Positions 26,086 through 34,647 of a DNA stretch of 62,323 nucleotides are shown in pieces (the stretch's first letter is position 1; every line of letters begins with the position of its first letter). Position numbers and translations under genes: made by a program. Where the stretch lies: the NCBI GenBank assembly GCA_902792435.1, contig CADAZN010000009.1, positions 1-62,323 on the forward strand, read 5' to 3'. The notes beneath the pieces were generated by a model that saw only the letters and a list, made by a program, of their open reading frames with translations, did no database searches and was not told the DNA's origin. This DNA comes from an uncultured Bacteroidales bacterium. GTDB taxonomy: Bacteria > Bacteroidota > Bacteroidia > Bacteroidales > Muribaculaceae.

Positions 26086-27204
26086 ATGTTATACTTTAAT
26101 AAACAAGGGTTTAAAGATTATTTGAGGGGCAAAAATTATCCTCCTAAGTATGCTGGTTATATAGATACTATATATGAAAAAATCCTTAAACCCAATAAGC
26201 TCGAATTGTTGTTTGGCGATTTGGAAAAATGCTTAGGCAAAGATCGTAATAAAGCAATAACTGGATTGGAAATTATTTATAATTTTATAACACGCACTTA
26301 CTCTATTTCAAAACAACCCAAAATTGGAGAAAAGGCAAAATTGTTTATTTGTAGTCATAATATGAGCTTAAGGTCATTTAATGACTATGCAACTGGCCTA
26401 AATAAATATATTGAGTACATAAAGTCCATTAGTAGTCCTAAGCAATATAATAGTTATCTAGTAACACCATGGAACAAAGCTTGCAACAAGCTTAATCTAA
26501 TGTTTTACAACAATATATCTTTAAATGGCATTAATTCTTTAATGTGTCGCTTTAGCGACAATCAAGATTTTATAAAATACGTGATTGAGAATTCTTTTTT
26601 CTTCTCAAAAAATATGGCGCAGGATAGATTCAAAACAATAGTTGATACAATAATAAATAAAGATGACTCAGTGCCTGCACGCAAAAGTGGAGACAAACAA
26701 AAATCAGAAAATGGTACTGACTATTTTATTTGTGAAAATGAAAATAAAAATCAAATTAAATTTAAAATAACAATTGATAGGGATGGGAATAGAGCTGTAC
26801 GTGATTTGATTAAAAATAAAACAGGTTATACACTCAGTTCAGGAGAAGATAGCTTGTTTACAAACTATATTATTTCTCATATTTGGGGTGACGCTTTTGA
26901 TCCACGTAATTTTACAAATTTTTGGAATCTTGCTATTGTCCCTGCATGGGCAAACTCATTGTTGGACAAAACAAATTCAAAAGACTTACTTACCAAACAA
27001 TTAATTAATACATTTAAAGCTGTTTGTTATAAAAATTACAACTTGAAAAGCAACACCTATAAATGGAACGACATATTTATGAAATCACCACAGATCGAGG
27101 ATGATTATGTACTAAAAGGCGATTATGAAATTTATATCATAAACAAAAAAAGAAAAAATAGCGAATATGGTATCATAAAAAAAGAAAAAATCACAATAAT
27201 ATAA
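26086..27204 (+). CDS. Unknown AT-rich gene 1 of a two-gene cassette; possible HNH-like C-terminal region
   Basis: The 372 residues are lysine- and asparagine-rich, with no signal peptide or membrane span, and the codon use is markedly AT-rich compared with uvrB or the nuo genes. The N-terminal half is helical (FKDYLRGKNYPPKYAGYIDTI). A middle linker (residues about 200-225) is rich in K, S and E. The C-terminal third contains ISHIWGDAFDPRNFTNFW followed by NLAIVPAWANSLLDK. The order His, Asn, Asn, Lys resembles the beta-beta-alpha metal nuclease (HNH-like) layout, but the similarity is weak. The next gene is 45 bp downstream with the same composition. Restriction or defence is one possibility; nothing proves it. 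Confidence 0.7.
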   Translation: MLYFNKQGFKDYLRGKNYPPKYAGYIDTIYEKILKPNKLELLFGDLEKCLGKDRNKAITGLEIIYNFITRTYSISKQPKIGEKAKLFICSHNMSLRSFNDYATGLNKYIEYIKSISSPKQYNSYLVTPWNKACNKLNLMFYNNISLNGINSLMCRFSDNQDFIKYVIENSFFFSKNMAQDRFKTIVDTIINKDDSVPARKSGDKQKSENGTDYFICENENKNQIKFKITIDRDGNRAVRDLIKNKTGYTLSSGEDSLFTNYIISHIWGDAFDPRNFTNFWNLAIVPAWANSLLDKTNSKDLLTKQLINTFKAVCYKNYNLKSNTYKWNDIFMKSPQIEDDYVLKGDYEIYIINKKRKNSEYGIIKKEKITII

Positions 27205-27249
27205 GAAATATTTTATAATTCACTTTTTCTAATTAAAACATTCAAGAAT

Positions 27250-27975
27250 ATGATTGACTTTATCAAAACAAATGACATTTTCAATAAAATGTCACAGTTA
27301 ACACCCGAGAAGTACAATTTTAAAGATTGTCTAATTCCAGTTGCCATAAATAAAGATGAAGTTACCGCTAAAGAACTGATTGCTTTCTGGAAGTTATGGC
27401 AGCATTTTGGTGAAAATCAAGAAATTCTAGCACAAGCTTTTTTTGATGGCAGATGCCCAAACAGGTTTCCTCAAGACAACAATACTGAACTTATTCAATT
27501 GATAAAGAAAGCAGCAAAATTCATGATGGATAGTTATCCTTACATTGAAATGCAAAGCGACCTATCAGAAGAGGAAGAAATCTTAATTGATAAAAATCTT
27601 TCTTCACTAGAGAAGAAATTTGCACCTATACCTCATGGGTATACAAAAGAACTTAAGCAAGCTCAAGTCTGCGGTAATCATGAGCTTACGTTTTATTACT
27701 ATTTTCTCAACAAGTATGTAAATGGACATTATTACAAAGAATCTGTTAAATCTATTTCAAATTGGCAAAAAATGGCAGAATTGCATGCAAATCCAATTCC
27801 AGGGTCATCAGCCAGCATAGAGGCTAAATTTAGAGATCTTCGATCTATCTGCAACTCTTTATTTATTGAGAACACACCATATTCTATTGGTGATATTTAT
27901 GGAATACTTTATCAAGGCCGCACCATAACGGATGAGACAAAATCAAAATTAGAATCTATCGCCAAAAGACTTTGA
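27250..27975 (+). CDS. Unknown AT-rich gene 2 of the two-gene cassette
   Basis: The 241 residues show no signal peptide or membrane segment. The N-terminal part (LIAFWKLWQHFGENQEILAQ) and the middle are predicted helical. The C-terminal part contains GSSASIEAKFRDLRSICNSLF, distantly like the SxSxKLxNL segment found before HNH domains in some restriction-type proteins. I cannot assign a family. The gene follows its partner by 45 bp, shares its AT-rich composition, and is closed by a hairpin terminator at 28012-28047, so the pair forms a self-contained unit. Confidence 0.7.
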   Translation: MIDFIKTNDIFNKMSQLTPEKYNFKDCLIPVAINKDEVTAKELIAFWKLWQHFGENQEILAQAFFDGRCPNRFPQDNNTELIQLIKKAAKFMMDSYPYIEMQSDLSEEEEILIDKNLSSLEKKFAPIPHGYTKELKQAQVCGNHELTFYYYFLNKYVNGHYYKESVKSISNWQKMAELHANPIPGSSASIEAKFRDLRSICNSLFIENTPYSIGDIYGILYQGRTITDETKSKLESIAKRL

Positions 27976-28011
27976 CGTGTAGACAATATTCGCATTTATT
28001 TGATTTATTAA

Positions 28012-28047
28012 CTGTGGTAGCGCTTCATTTCTGAGGCACTACCACAG
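28012..28047 (+). terminator. Terminator of the AT-rich cassette
   Basis: A perfect 9-bp stem (ctgtggtag / ctaccacag) with an 18-nt loop, followed by cttgtttt. It lies 36 bp after the stop of the second cassette gene. Confidence 0.75.
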
Positions 28048-28119
28048 CTTGTTTTATGGGTTTAGTAATTAGTAAGAGGTGTGGCAAGTCGCGCTTTTTT
28101 TCATTACTGTGCATGGTTT

Positions 28120-28135
28120 TGGCACAGTTGTTGCT
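28120..28135 (+). promoter_or_regulatory. Sigma-54-type (-24/-12) promoter, site 2
   Basis: TGGCACAGTTGTTGCT fits the RpoN consensus at exact spacing and differs from site 1 (24984) at two positions. It lies 41 bp before the ATG of the unknown gene at 28177. Confidence 0.65.
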
Positions 28136-28176
28136 GTAATTTGCATCAGAAACATTAACTAAATCATTTTAAAACT

Positions 28177-28533
28177 ATGGCAACAACGTTATTACAAAAA
28201 CTGAAAGACGCTCATAAGAAGGACGATTTGAATGCAGACGTGAAAGGCGACGTGTTAGTTGAAATGCTTACAATCATTGTATCCAACAACTGCTGCAGTA
28301 TGGGCCTTGGATATGAGAAGAAAATTGATGCAGCCGAGCGCGCGTTAAAGCTGTTCATTGCTGGCTGGAAAAGTCTAGTAGAAAAAGCAGATAGCATGGA
28401 CGCGCTTCACAGCAAACTAAAAGTTCTGTGCCTAAATGCATGCCAGATTGAGAGGCGCACGACACGAGGCATCAGTGATGCCCCTATGGGAGTGAGAATG
28501 GGCGATAACTTTCCATGCACATGGGAAATATAA
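28177..28533 (+). CDS. Unknown 118-aa protein behind a sigma-54-type promoter
   Basis: The N-terminal 80 residues look like soluble helices (LLQKLKDAHKKDDLNADVKG, AAERALKLFIAGWKSLVEKA). The end is a conserved-looking tail containing five cysteines across the protein. There is no signal peptide or membrane span. No family was recognised. A 47-aa membrane peptide follows 12 bp downstream. The promoter type is shared with the gene at 25054, so the two are probably co-regulated. Confidence 0.65.
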   Translation: MATTLLQKLKDAHKKDDLNADVKGDVLVEMLTIIVSNNCCSMGLGYEKKIDAAERALKLFIAGWKSLVEKADSMDALHSKLKVLCLNACQIERRTTRGISDAPMGVRMGDNFPCTWEI

Positions 28534-28545
28534 AAAGGTAAGGCT

Positions 28546-28689
28546 ATGTTCTCGGTAATAGGCGGATTTATATTGGGTTTTGTAACCACCTTTATTGTGG
28601 GTGGGCTTGCTGTGCTCGCAATAGCCGGCATAGGATGGCTATTGATAAAGCTGCTTGAGTGGTTCTTCTTTGACTACCTCAACATCTAA
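28546..28689 (+). CDS. 47-aa membrane peptide
   Basis: The ATG at 28546-28548 opens MFSVIGGFILGFVTTFIVGG, continuing hydrophobic to residue 40 (two short or one long membrane span) and ending FFFDYLNI. It lies 12 bp after the preceding gene and just before a terminator. Its length, composition and position favour a real small membrane protein co-transcribed with the 118-aa gene. Confidence 0.55.
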   Translation: MFSVIGGFILGFVTTFIVGGLAVLAIAGIGWLLIKLLEWFFFDYLNI

Positions 28690-28707
28690 ACTAGAGCATT
28701 ATTAAAG

Positions 28708-28743
28708 AACAGGGGAGGCTGTGATGTGACCGTCTCCCCTGTT
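28708..28743. terminator. Hairpin between convergent units
   Basis: The stem aacaggggaggc / gtctcccctgtt (near-perfect, 12 bp) lies between the end of the small membrane peptide gene and the 3' end of nuoN. It can serve both strands; the T tract is weak. Confidence 0.65.
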
Positions 28744-28767
28744 GTTATGATTAATTTAAAATGAATA

Positions 28768-30228
28768 TTAAATCATTGAGAACATGCTGGTGAGTGATGT
28801 GGTGATGTCGCTGAGGCTGGTGTAGATGCAGCTGACGAGGCCGATGAGGATAATGCCTAGTGTGCAAATTATCAAACCAGCTTTTTCGGTCCAGTGTGAC
28901 TTGAACGCTGGAATTGCGCATTCGTCCTGACGGATGAACATCGCCTTAACCACGAGCAGGTAGTAGTAGAGTGAAACGATGGTGTTGACCAACGCAATGA
29001 ACACGAGCACGTAGATAGCCACGTTGTGTGTTTGTGCTGCACCCAAGAAGATGAAGAACTTGCTGAAGAAGCCTGCAAATGGTGGAATGCCACCAAGTGA
29101 GAACATCGCAAGCATCATCACAAATGCCAGCCATGGATTGGTCTTGAACAGGCCGTTGTAGTCGTCGGTTGTCACCTTGCCAGTCTTGCGCTCAATAACT
29201 GCGATTACACCAAATGCAGCAAGGTTGCTGAAGATGTAGACCAGGATGTAGTACATCATTGATGCCATACCCACTGCGTTGGCAGCAACCACACCAAGCA
29301 TTATGTAACCAGCCTGCGAGATTGACGAGAATGCCAAGAATCGCTTGAGGTTGCGCTGACGGATTGCAAAGAGGTTACCAACTGTGATAGTGATAACGAT
29401 GATGGCATAGAGCATCCACTCCCAAATTTGTGCATAGGCAGCGCCAAACACCTGAACCATAATCACGAAGAAAGCAAACGCTGCCGATCCTTTACTGATT
29501 ACCGAAAGATAACTGGTGACCATTGTGGGAGCACCTTGGTAAACGTCGGCAGTCCACAAGTGGAAGGGAACCAGTGAGAGCTTGTAGCCCACACCTGAAA
29601 TAAGGAATGCCAGCGCCACGATGAGTAGCAACGAATTGTCGCCTTGCACGCTTGAAGCAATCTCACTAAAGTAGAGTGTTCCTGTAATGCCATATACGAA
29701 TGAGAGTCCAAGCAGCATAATAGCTGACGAGAATACTGCAGTAAGTACATACTTAGCAGCAGCCTCGTGGCTCTCGTAGTACTTCTTCTCAAATGCCACG
29801 AGTGTAGCAAGAGGCAGAGAAGCAGTCTCCAAACCAATGACAAATACCAAGAAGTGGCGACCCGAAATCATCAGATACATGCCAAAGAGAGTCAAGAGCA
29901 TCAACTCATAGAACTCGCCACGGCGAATTGCCACAAAGTCGCTATTGGCCCACTTGATGGACTGCAAGAGCACGATGAACATGCCAATGTTGAGGATGTT
30001 CTTCATCGCCCATGTGGCTTTGTTTGACTCAAACATATCGCCAAACGCCATTCCGTCCTGCACTGGGAAGAAGCTGAATATCGTGAAAATGCCAAACACA
30101 ATGGTCGCAAACAAGGGCAGCCCCTTGAGAGTCTTGGATGGCATGAAAGTGTCATATAAGAATACAAGCAAGAAGACTACCAAAAGTCCTATCTCTTGCG
30201 GCATCATTAAAAATTGAGAATAATCCAT
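28768..30228 (-). CDS. nuoN: Complex I subunit N (antiporter-like proton channel)
   Basis: This 486-residue membrane subunit of the proton-pumping quinone oxidoreductase has about 14 hydrophobic segments. Family marks are the VIGLETASLPLATLVAF segment with the conserved Glu, LVPFHLWTADVYQGAPT with the conserved Lys/His region, and a discontinuous helix near GIPPFAGFFSKFFIF. It is the last gene of the nuo-atp-nuo block, 35 bp after nuoM and followed by a hairpin. The length is normal. Confidence 0.95.
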   Translation of the reverse strand: MDYSQFLMMPQEIGLLVVFLLVFLYDTFMPSKTLKGLPLFATIVFGIFTIFSFFPVQDGMAFGDMFESNKATWAMKNILNIGMFIVLLQSIKWANSDFVAIRRGEFYELMLLTLFGMYLMISGRHFLVFVIGLETASLPLATLVAFEKKYYESHEAAAKYVLTAVFSSAIMLLGLSFVYGITGTLYFSEIASSVQGDNSLLLIVALAFLISGVGYKLSLVPFHLWTADVYQGAPTMVTSYLSVISKGSAAFAFFVIMVQVFGAAYAQIWEWMLYAIIVITITVGNLFAIRQRNLKRFLAFSSISQAGYIMLGVVAANAVGMASMMYYILVYIFSNLAAFGVIAVIERKTGKVTTDDYNGLFKTNPWLAFVMMLAMFSLGGIPPFAGFFSKFFIFLGAAQTHNVAIYVLVFIALVNTIVSLYYYLLVVKAMFIRQDECAIPAFKSHWTEKAGLIICTLGIILIGLVSCIYTSLSDITTSLTSMFSMI

Positions 30229-30263
30229 AAGTATATTATCTGTTTTTTAATTCAACACTATTA

Positions 30264-31784
30264 TTACATAACACTTGTCAAAGCCTTCACTACTGGAGTG
30301 AAGCTATCACGGATGATATCGATGAAGAAATTGGGGAAACAGCCAATGATTGCAACCGCCAAGATGAGCGTAGCTGTAGAGATGCGCTCGGTAGCATCGG
30401 CATCGGTGAGGGTGCGGTGATGCTCGTCCTGAACGGCTCCATAGAGAAGCTTGCCCACAACACGCAGGATGTAGACCGCTGTGATAACAATCGATGTAGT
30501 AGCAGCAATTGTAAGCACGCGACGGAACATATCCTGATGCTCAAACGAGCCAACGAATATTGTCATTTCGGCAACAAATCCGCTCAATCCAGGCAGACCT
30601 AACGAAGCGAAACCGGCAATCACATATCCCACGCCCAGATAAGGCATAATGTGCATCAAGCCTCCCATCTCGCGGATGTCGCGAGTGTGGGTGCGACCGT
30701 AAATCATACCGATGAGGGCGAAGAACAAGGCTGTCATCAAACCATGCGAGAGCATCTGCAACACAGCACCTGTCATCGCAGTCTTGTTGAACATCAAGAT
30801 TGCGAAGAGCACCATACCGCAGTGACTAACCGACGAGTAAGCGTTGATATACTTGAGGTCGGTTTGCACACATGCGCTGAATGCGCCATAGACAATACTG
30901 ATACCTGTCAAAGTCAGGAATATCCAGCCCAGCTGCTGAGCAGCAAATGGCATCAAGAAGATGGCGATGCGGAAGCAACCATAACCTCCCAACTTCATAA
31001 GCACACCGGCATGAAGCATCGACACAGCAGTGGGCGCACTAGCATGACCATCGGGCGACCATGTGTGGAATGGGAACATGGCACCAAGCACACCAAATCC
31101 CACAAATGTGAGTGGGAACAGATAGTACTGCCACTGATGAGGAATAGCGTCGTTCTTGGCAATCTCAAGGATATTCATAGTGAGAGGCTGACCTTCGGGA
31201 GCCGAGTGGAAATAGATACCAATAAGACCCAGCATCAAGAATGCTGAACCACCCATAAGCATTAGGGTGAGCTTCATTGCGCTATAGGTCTTGTTACCAC
31301 TACCCCACACACCAATGAGCAAGTACATTGGGATAAGAGCCACCTCATAGAACATGAACATGGTGAACAGGTCAACGCTGATAAAGAAACCAAACACACC
31401 TGTTGACAAGAGGAAGAACCAGAGGAAGAACTGCTTGGGCAGTGGATCCATCTTCCACGAAGCGAAGACGCCTGCAAAGACGATGAACGCCGAAAGTAGA
31501 ATCATCACTACCGAGACTCCATCAACACCAAGCGCCAGCTTGATGTTGAGCGGCTCATACCAGGTAACGCTAGTTTGCAGAATCATGTCGCTGGTGTCGC
31601 CTGCTGCACGAGCATGCAGGAAAACAACCACCAGATATATCGCCAGAGCCACAAGTGCTGTAGCGCCAGTGACGGCAACGGCTCTAATCGCATCGATACC
31701 CTTGTTCTTGGTCAAGGCAAGGCCTGCCAGTGTGAGCACCGGGATTATCACGAAATAAATAAGCATATTAGAGAAAATTTCCAT
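30264..31784 (-). CDS. nuoM: Complex I subunit M (antiporter-like proton channel)
   Basis: The 506 residues resemble Mrp-type antiporter subunits. Key marks are MFYEVALIPMYLLIGVWG (channel Glu), FPFHTWSPDGHASAP, VSMLHAGVLMKLGGYG (conserved Lys) and GLPGLSGFVAEMTIF. It conducts one of the pumped protons across the inner membrane. It lies 28 bp after nuoL and 35 bp before nuoN, in the conserved L-M-N order. Confidence 0.95.
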   Translation of the reverse strand: MEIFSNMLIYFVIIPVLTLAGLALTKNKGIDAIRAVAVTGATALVALAIYLVVVFLHARAAGDTSDMILQTSVTWYEPLNIKLALGVDGVSVVMILLSAFIVFAGVFASWKMDPLPKQFFLWFFLLSTGVFGFFISVDLFTMFMFYEVALIPMYLLIGVWGSGNKTYSAMKLTLMLMGGSAFLMLGLIGIYFHSAPEGQPLTMNILEIAKNDAIPHQWQYYLFPLTFVGFGVLGAMFPFHTWSPDGHASAPTAVSMLHAGVLMKLGGYGCFRIAIFLMPFAAQQLGWIFLTLTGISIVYGAFSACVQTDLKYINAYSSVSHCGMVLFAILMFNKTAMTGAVLQMLSHGLMTALFFALIGMIYGRTHTRDIREMGGLMHIMPYLGVGYVIAGFASLGLPGLSGFVAEMTIFVGSFEHQDMFRRVLTIAATTSIVITAVYILRVVGKLLYGAVQDEHHRTLTDADATERISTATLILAVAIIGCFPNFFIDIIRDSFTPVVKALTSVM

Positions 31785-31812
31785 AATCTTTACTGTATTT
31801 TAGAACCGTTGA

Positions 31813-33795
31813 TTAAACAAACAATATCACTATACCGGTGATTGCTGCTAGTAGCACTGCACCAATGATATAATAGGAAACATAACCCTGAACATTACCC
31901 GACTGCATCTTGCGGATGCCGAAGGATGCGCTGTTGGTGACATTACCAAGCAGGTTGAAGAAACCATCGATGATGGTGCGGTCGAACCAGGCAATGGGCT
32001 TGCTGATGCCCTGGAAAATAATCTTGTGGGTAATGAACTGATAGAGCTCATCCATGTAGAAGCGCTTGTAGCTTGCAGTCCACAGGCCTTTGAACATTGT
32101 CGCGAGCTTGTCGGGCAGCGGATTCTCTTTCCAGTACATTACTGTTGCAAGACCTATACCGATGAGAGCAATACCCACACTAGCACATGCCACTGGCAAG
32201 TTCAAGTGAGTCTCGAGCTGAACACCGTCCCAAGTAACAAGTTTGCCGAAAGGCACAAATCCTGCCACACAAGAGATGAGAGCCAGCACAATGAGAGGCA
32301 CTGTCATGGTCCAAGGCTGATCCTTGGGCTTGTGTTCACCGTGAACCTCATGTTTCTTCCAGAAGAAGATAAGGTAGTAGATGCGGAACATGTAGAATGC
32401 TGTCATACCTGCCACCATACTCATCCAGAGGCCCCATCCAATGCCCTTCTCATAGCAAGCCACGAGAATCTCGTCCTTACTGAAGAATCCTGCAAATGGA
32501 GGAATACCTGCGATTGCCAAGCAACCAATGAGGAATGCAATGCTAGTGATTGGCATGTACTTGTGCAAACCATGCATCTTGCTGTTCTCGTTGCTGTGTA
32601 CTGCGTGAATGATAGCACCAGCGCAAAGGAAGAGCAACGCCTTGAACATAGCGTGAGTGAACAAGTGGAACATCGAAGCCATGTAGCCCAAACCTGCCTC
32701 GTGACCACCAATGAGCTCACCCTTAGCCGAGCTAACAGCAAGTGAGGTCATCATGAATGCGATTTGAGAAATGGTCGAGAACGCAAGTGCGCGCTTAATA
32801 TCGCTCTGTGTGCAAGCTACTGCTGCTGCATAGAACGCTGTGAAAGCACCCACCACGCAAATGATGTCCATAGCACCCTGTTCAAGCACATAGAGTGGGA
32901 ACATGCGAGCTACCAAGAACACACCAGCCACAACCATTGTAGCAGCATGGATAAGAGCCGAAACTGGGGTTGGACCCTCCATTGCATCGGGCAGCCAGAT
33001 GTGCAGTGGATACATAGCACTCTTACCAGCACCGCCAATGAAGATGAATGTCAATGCCCATCCAGTTACCGAGCAACCCATAAATGTGAGTCCCTGAGCG
33101 CTAGTAAATGCGTTGCACACGTCGTGTCCATTGGCCCCCATAATCTCCTTGAAATCGAATGTCTCGGTGTAGAACGAGAGAATAAGGATACCAATGAGGA
33201 AGAACAAGTCGGCAAGACGCGTAACGATAAACGCCTTCTTCGACGCGTGGTTGGCTGGTTGCTGACCATAATAGAATCCAATGAGCAAGTAGGACGAAAC
33301 ACCCACCATCTCAAAGAAGATGAACATCTGGAAGATGTTGGTCGAAACAACGAGACCGAGCATTGAGAATGTGAACAACGCCAAGTCGGCATAGTAACGT
33401 TGGAAGCCTTTCTCGGGGTTACCATCGTGGTCGCTCATATAGCCAAGGCTATATAAGTGCACCATGAAAGACACTGTGCTGATAACAATCAGCATCATTG
33501 CCGAGATTGGGTCGAGCAAGACTCCAAGTCTCACAACTAGTTTGTCGGCATAGAACGATAGCCACGTCCAATCGGTGGTAACGATCTGCTGCCTTACTCC
33601 GTCAAGCATTTGCCCCTCGCCATTGCCAAAGAAATAAGTAAACGCTATGGCATAGGCCCATACTGTTGTAACGGCCATTCCCAACACACCTATTACACCT
33701 GTAATCTTGCGAGGCATTTTAACACCCACAAGTCCCAGGAACAGGAACATGAAAAATGGGATGGCTAGAACGTATATTGTACTACTTAATGGCAT
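31813..33795 (-). CDS. nuoL: Complex I subunit L (antiporter-like proton channel, lateral helix)
   Basis: The 660 residues include the channel motif FFEMVGVSSYLLIGFYYG, then LPDAMEGPTPVSALIHA, AMFKALLFLCAGAIIHAVHS and the PPFAGFFSKDEIL segment. The C-terminal 130 residues contain the long lateral helix and last membrane span. This distal subunit couples redox change to proton movement. It starts 6 bp after nuoK. The length is slightly above the E. coli protein, as is common. Confidence 0.95.
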   Translation of the reverse strand: MPLSSTIYVLAIPFFMFLFLGLVGVKMPRKITGVIGVLGMAVTTVWAYAIAFTYFFGNGEGQMLDGVRQQIVTTDWTWLSFYADKLVVRLGVLLDPISAMMLIVISTVSFMVHLYSLGYMSDHDGNPEKGFQRYYADLALFTFSMLGLVVSTNIFQMFIFFEMVGVSSYLLIGFYYGQQPANHASKKAFIVTRLADLFFLIGILILSFYTETFDFKEIMGANGHDVCNAFTSAQGLTFMGCSVTGWALTFIFIGGAGKSAMYPLHIWLPDAMEGPTPVSALIHAATMVVAGVFLVARMFPLYVLEQGAMDIICVVGAFTAFYAAAVACTQSDIKRALAFSTISQIAFMMTSLAVSSAKGELIGGHEAGLGYMASMFHLFTHAMFKALLFLCAGAIIHAVHSNENSKMHGLHKYMPITSIAFLIGCLAIAGIPPFAGFFSKDEILVACYEKGIGWGLWMSMVAGMTAFYMFRIYYLIFFWKKHEVHGEHKPKDQPWTMTVPLIVLALISCVAGFVPFGKLVTWDGVQLETHLNLPVACASVGIALIGIGLATVMYWKENPLPDKLATMFKGLWTASYKRFYMDELYQFITHKIIFQGISKPIAWFDRTIIDGFFNLLGNVTNSASFGIRKMQSGNVQGYVSYYIIGAVLLAAITGIVILFV

Positions 33796-33801
33796 AACTG
33801 T

Positions 33802-34113
33802 TTAGAATTTCATTTTGGTTATTTGGTTGATGTCAACATTCTTGGCAAGACGATAAACATTGATGATGATTGCGATGGCTACCGCAGTCTCGGCAGCAGC
33901 TATAGCAATAGCAAACAATGTGAAGAACATACCCTCATGTTGTGCAGGGAACAAATAACGGTTAAACACTACAAAATTGATGTCGACTGAGTTGAGCATC
34001 AACTCCAGCGAAATCAACATTGCTATCATATTCTTGCGGGTAATGAACCCATAGACACCGCAGCCAAACATTATAAGACTGGGGACGATATACATTAATA
34101 ATGTCAAATCCAT
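33802..34113 (-). CDS. nuoK: Complex I subunit K
   Basis: The 103 residues form three membrane segments. The conserved Glu-containing stretch SLELMLNSVDINFV and AAAETAVAIAIIINVYR carry the membrane carboxylates of the proton path. The size is typical. It lies 17 bp after nuoJ and 6 bp before nuoL. Confidence 0.95.
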   Translation of the reverse strand: MDLTLLMYIVPSLIMFGCGVYGFITRKNMIAMLISLELMLNSVDINFVVFNRYLFPAQHEGMFFTLFAIAIAAAETAVAIAIIINVYRLAKNVDINQITKMKF

Positions 34114-34130
34114 TTCTTATCCTCCTTTCT

Positions 34131-34646
34131 TTAACGTTTGCGTGCTATTACTACGCCACCAATGATGCAAGCAAGCAACAATACACTCACTGCCTCAAAT
34201 GGTAGCAAATATCCAAATTTATCGGTACTTAGCAGTGCTTGGCCCAGCTTATCGATGGTGAAATCATCCATCGAGGGAAGAGACTTGCTAGCAAACTTAG
34301 CAAATCCAAAGAGTGCTACGCCACACAAAATAACACCTAGGCCACAAGCTGTCAATCCAAGAATACGCTTGTTGGAGGTGAGAGGTGCAGCGTCTTCACC
34401 AGGTTTGTGAGTAAGCATAATCGCAAACACAAACAAGACGACGATACCACCTGCATAGACGGCAATTTGTGTCGCACCCAAGAACTCATAATCCATCTGG
34501 AAATAGATGGCTGCTGTAGCAAGAAGCACAAACAGCAGATAGGTTGCTGAGCGCAAAATCTTCTTTGTCGTCACCGCAAGCACCGAAAACACTATAATTG
34601 TCAAAGCAATTATAACATACATGATTACATTTCCGAGTGACTCCAT
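34131..34646 (-). CDS. nuoJ: Complex I subunit J
   Basis: This 171-residue protein has five hydrophobic segments, including the bulge-helix region LGATQIAVYAGGIVVLFVFA that rearranges during coupling. It begins one base after the nuoI stop, so translation is probably coupled. The segment after the third span (AKFASKSLPSMDDFTID) is a soluble loop, as in relatives. Confidence 0.93.
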   Translation of the reverse strand: MESLGNVIMYVIIALTIIVFSVLAVTTKKILRSATYLLFVLLATAAIYFQMDYEFLGATQIAVYAGGIVVLFVFAIMLTHKPGEDAAPLTSNKRILGLTACGLGVILCGVALFGFAKFASKSLPSMDDFTIDKLGQALLSTDKFGYLLPFEAVSVLLLACIIGGVVIARKR

Positions 34647-34647
34647 A

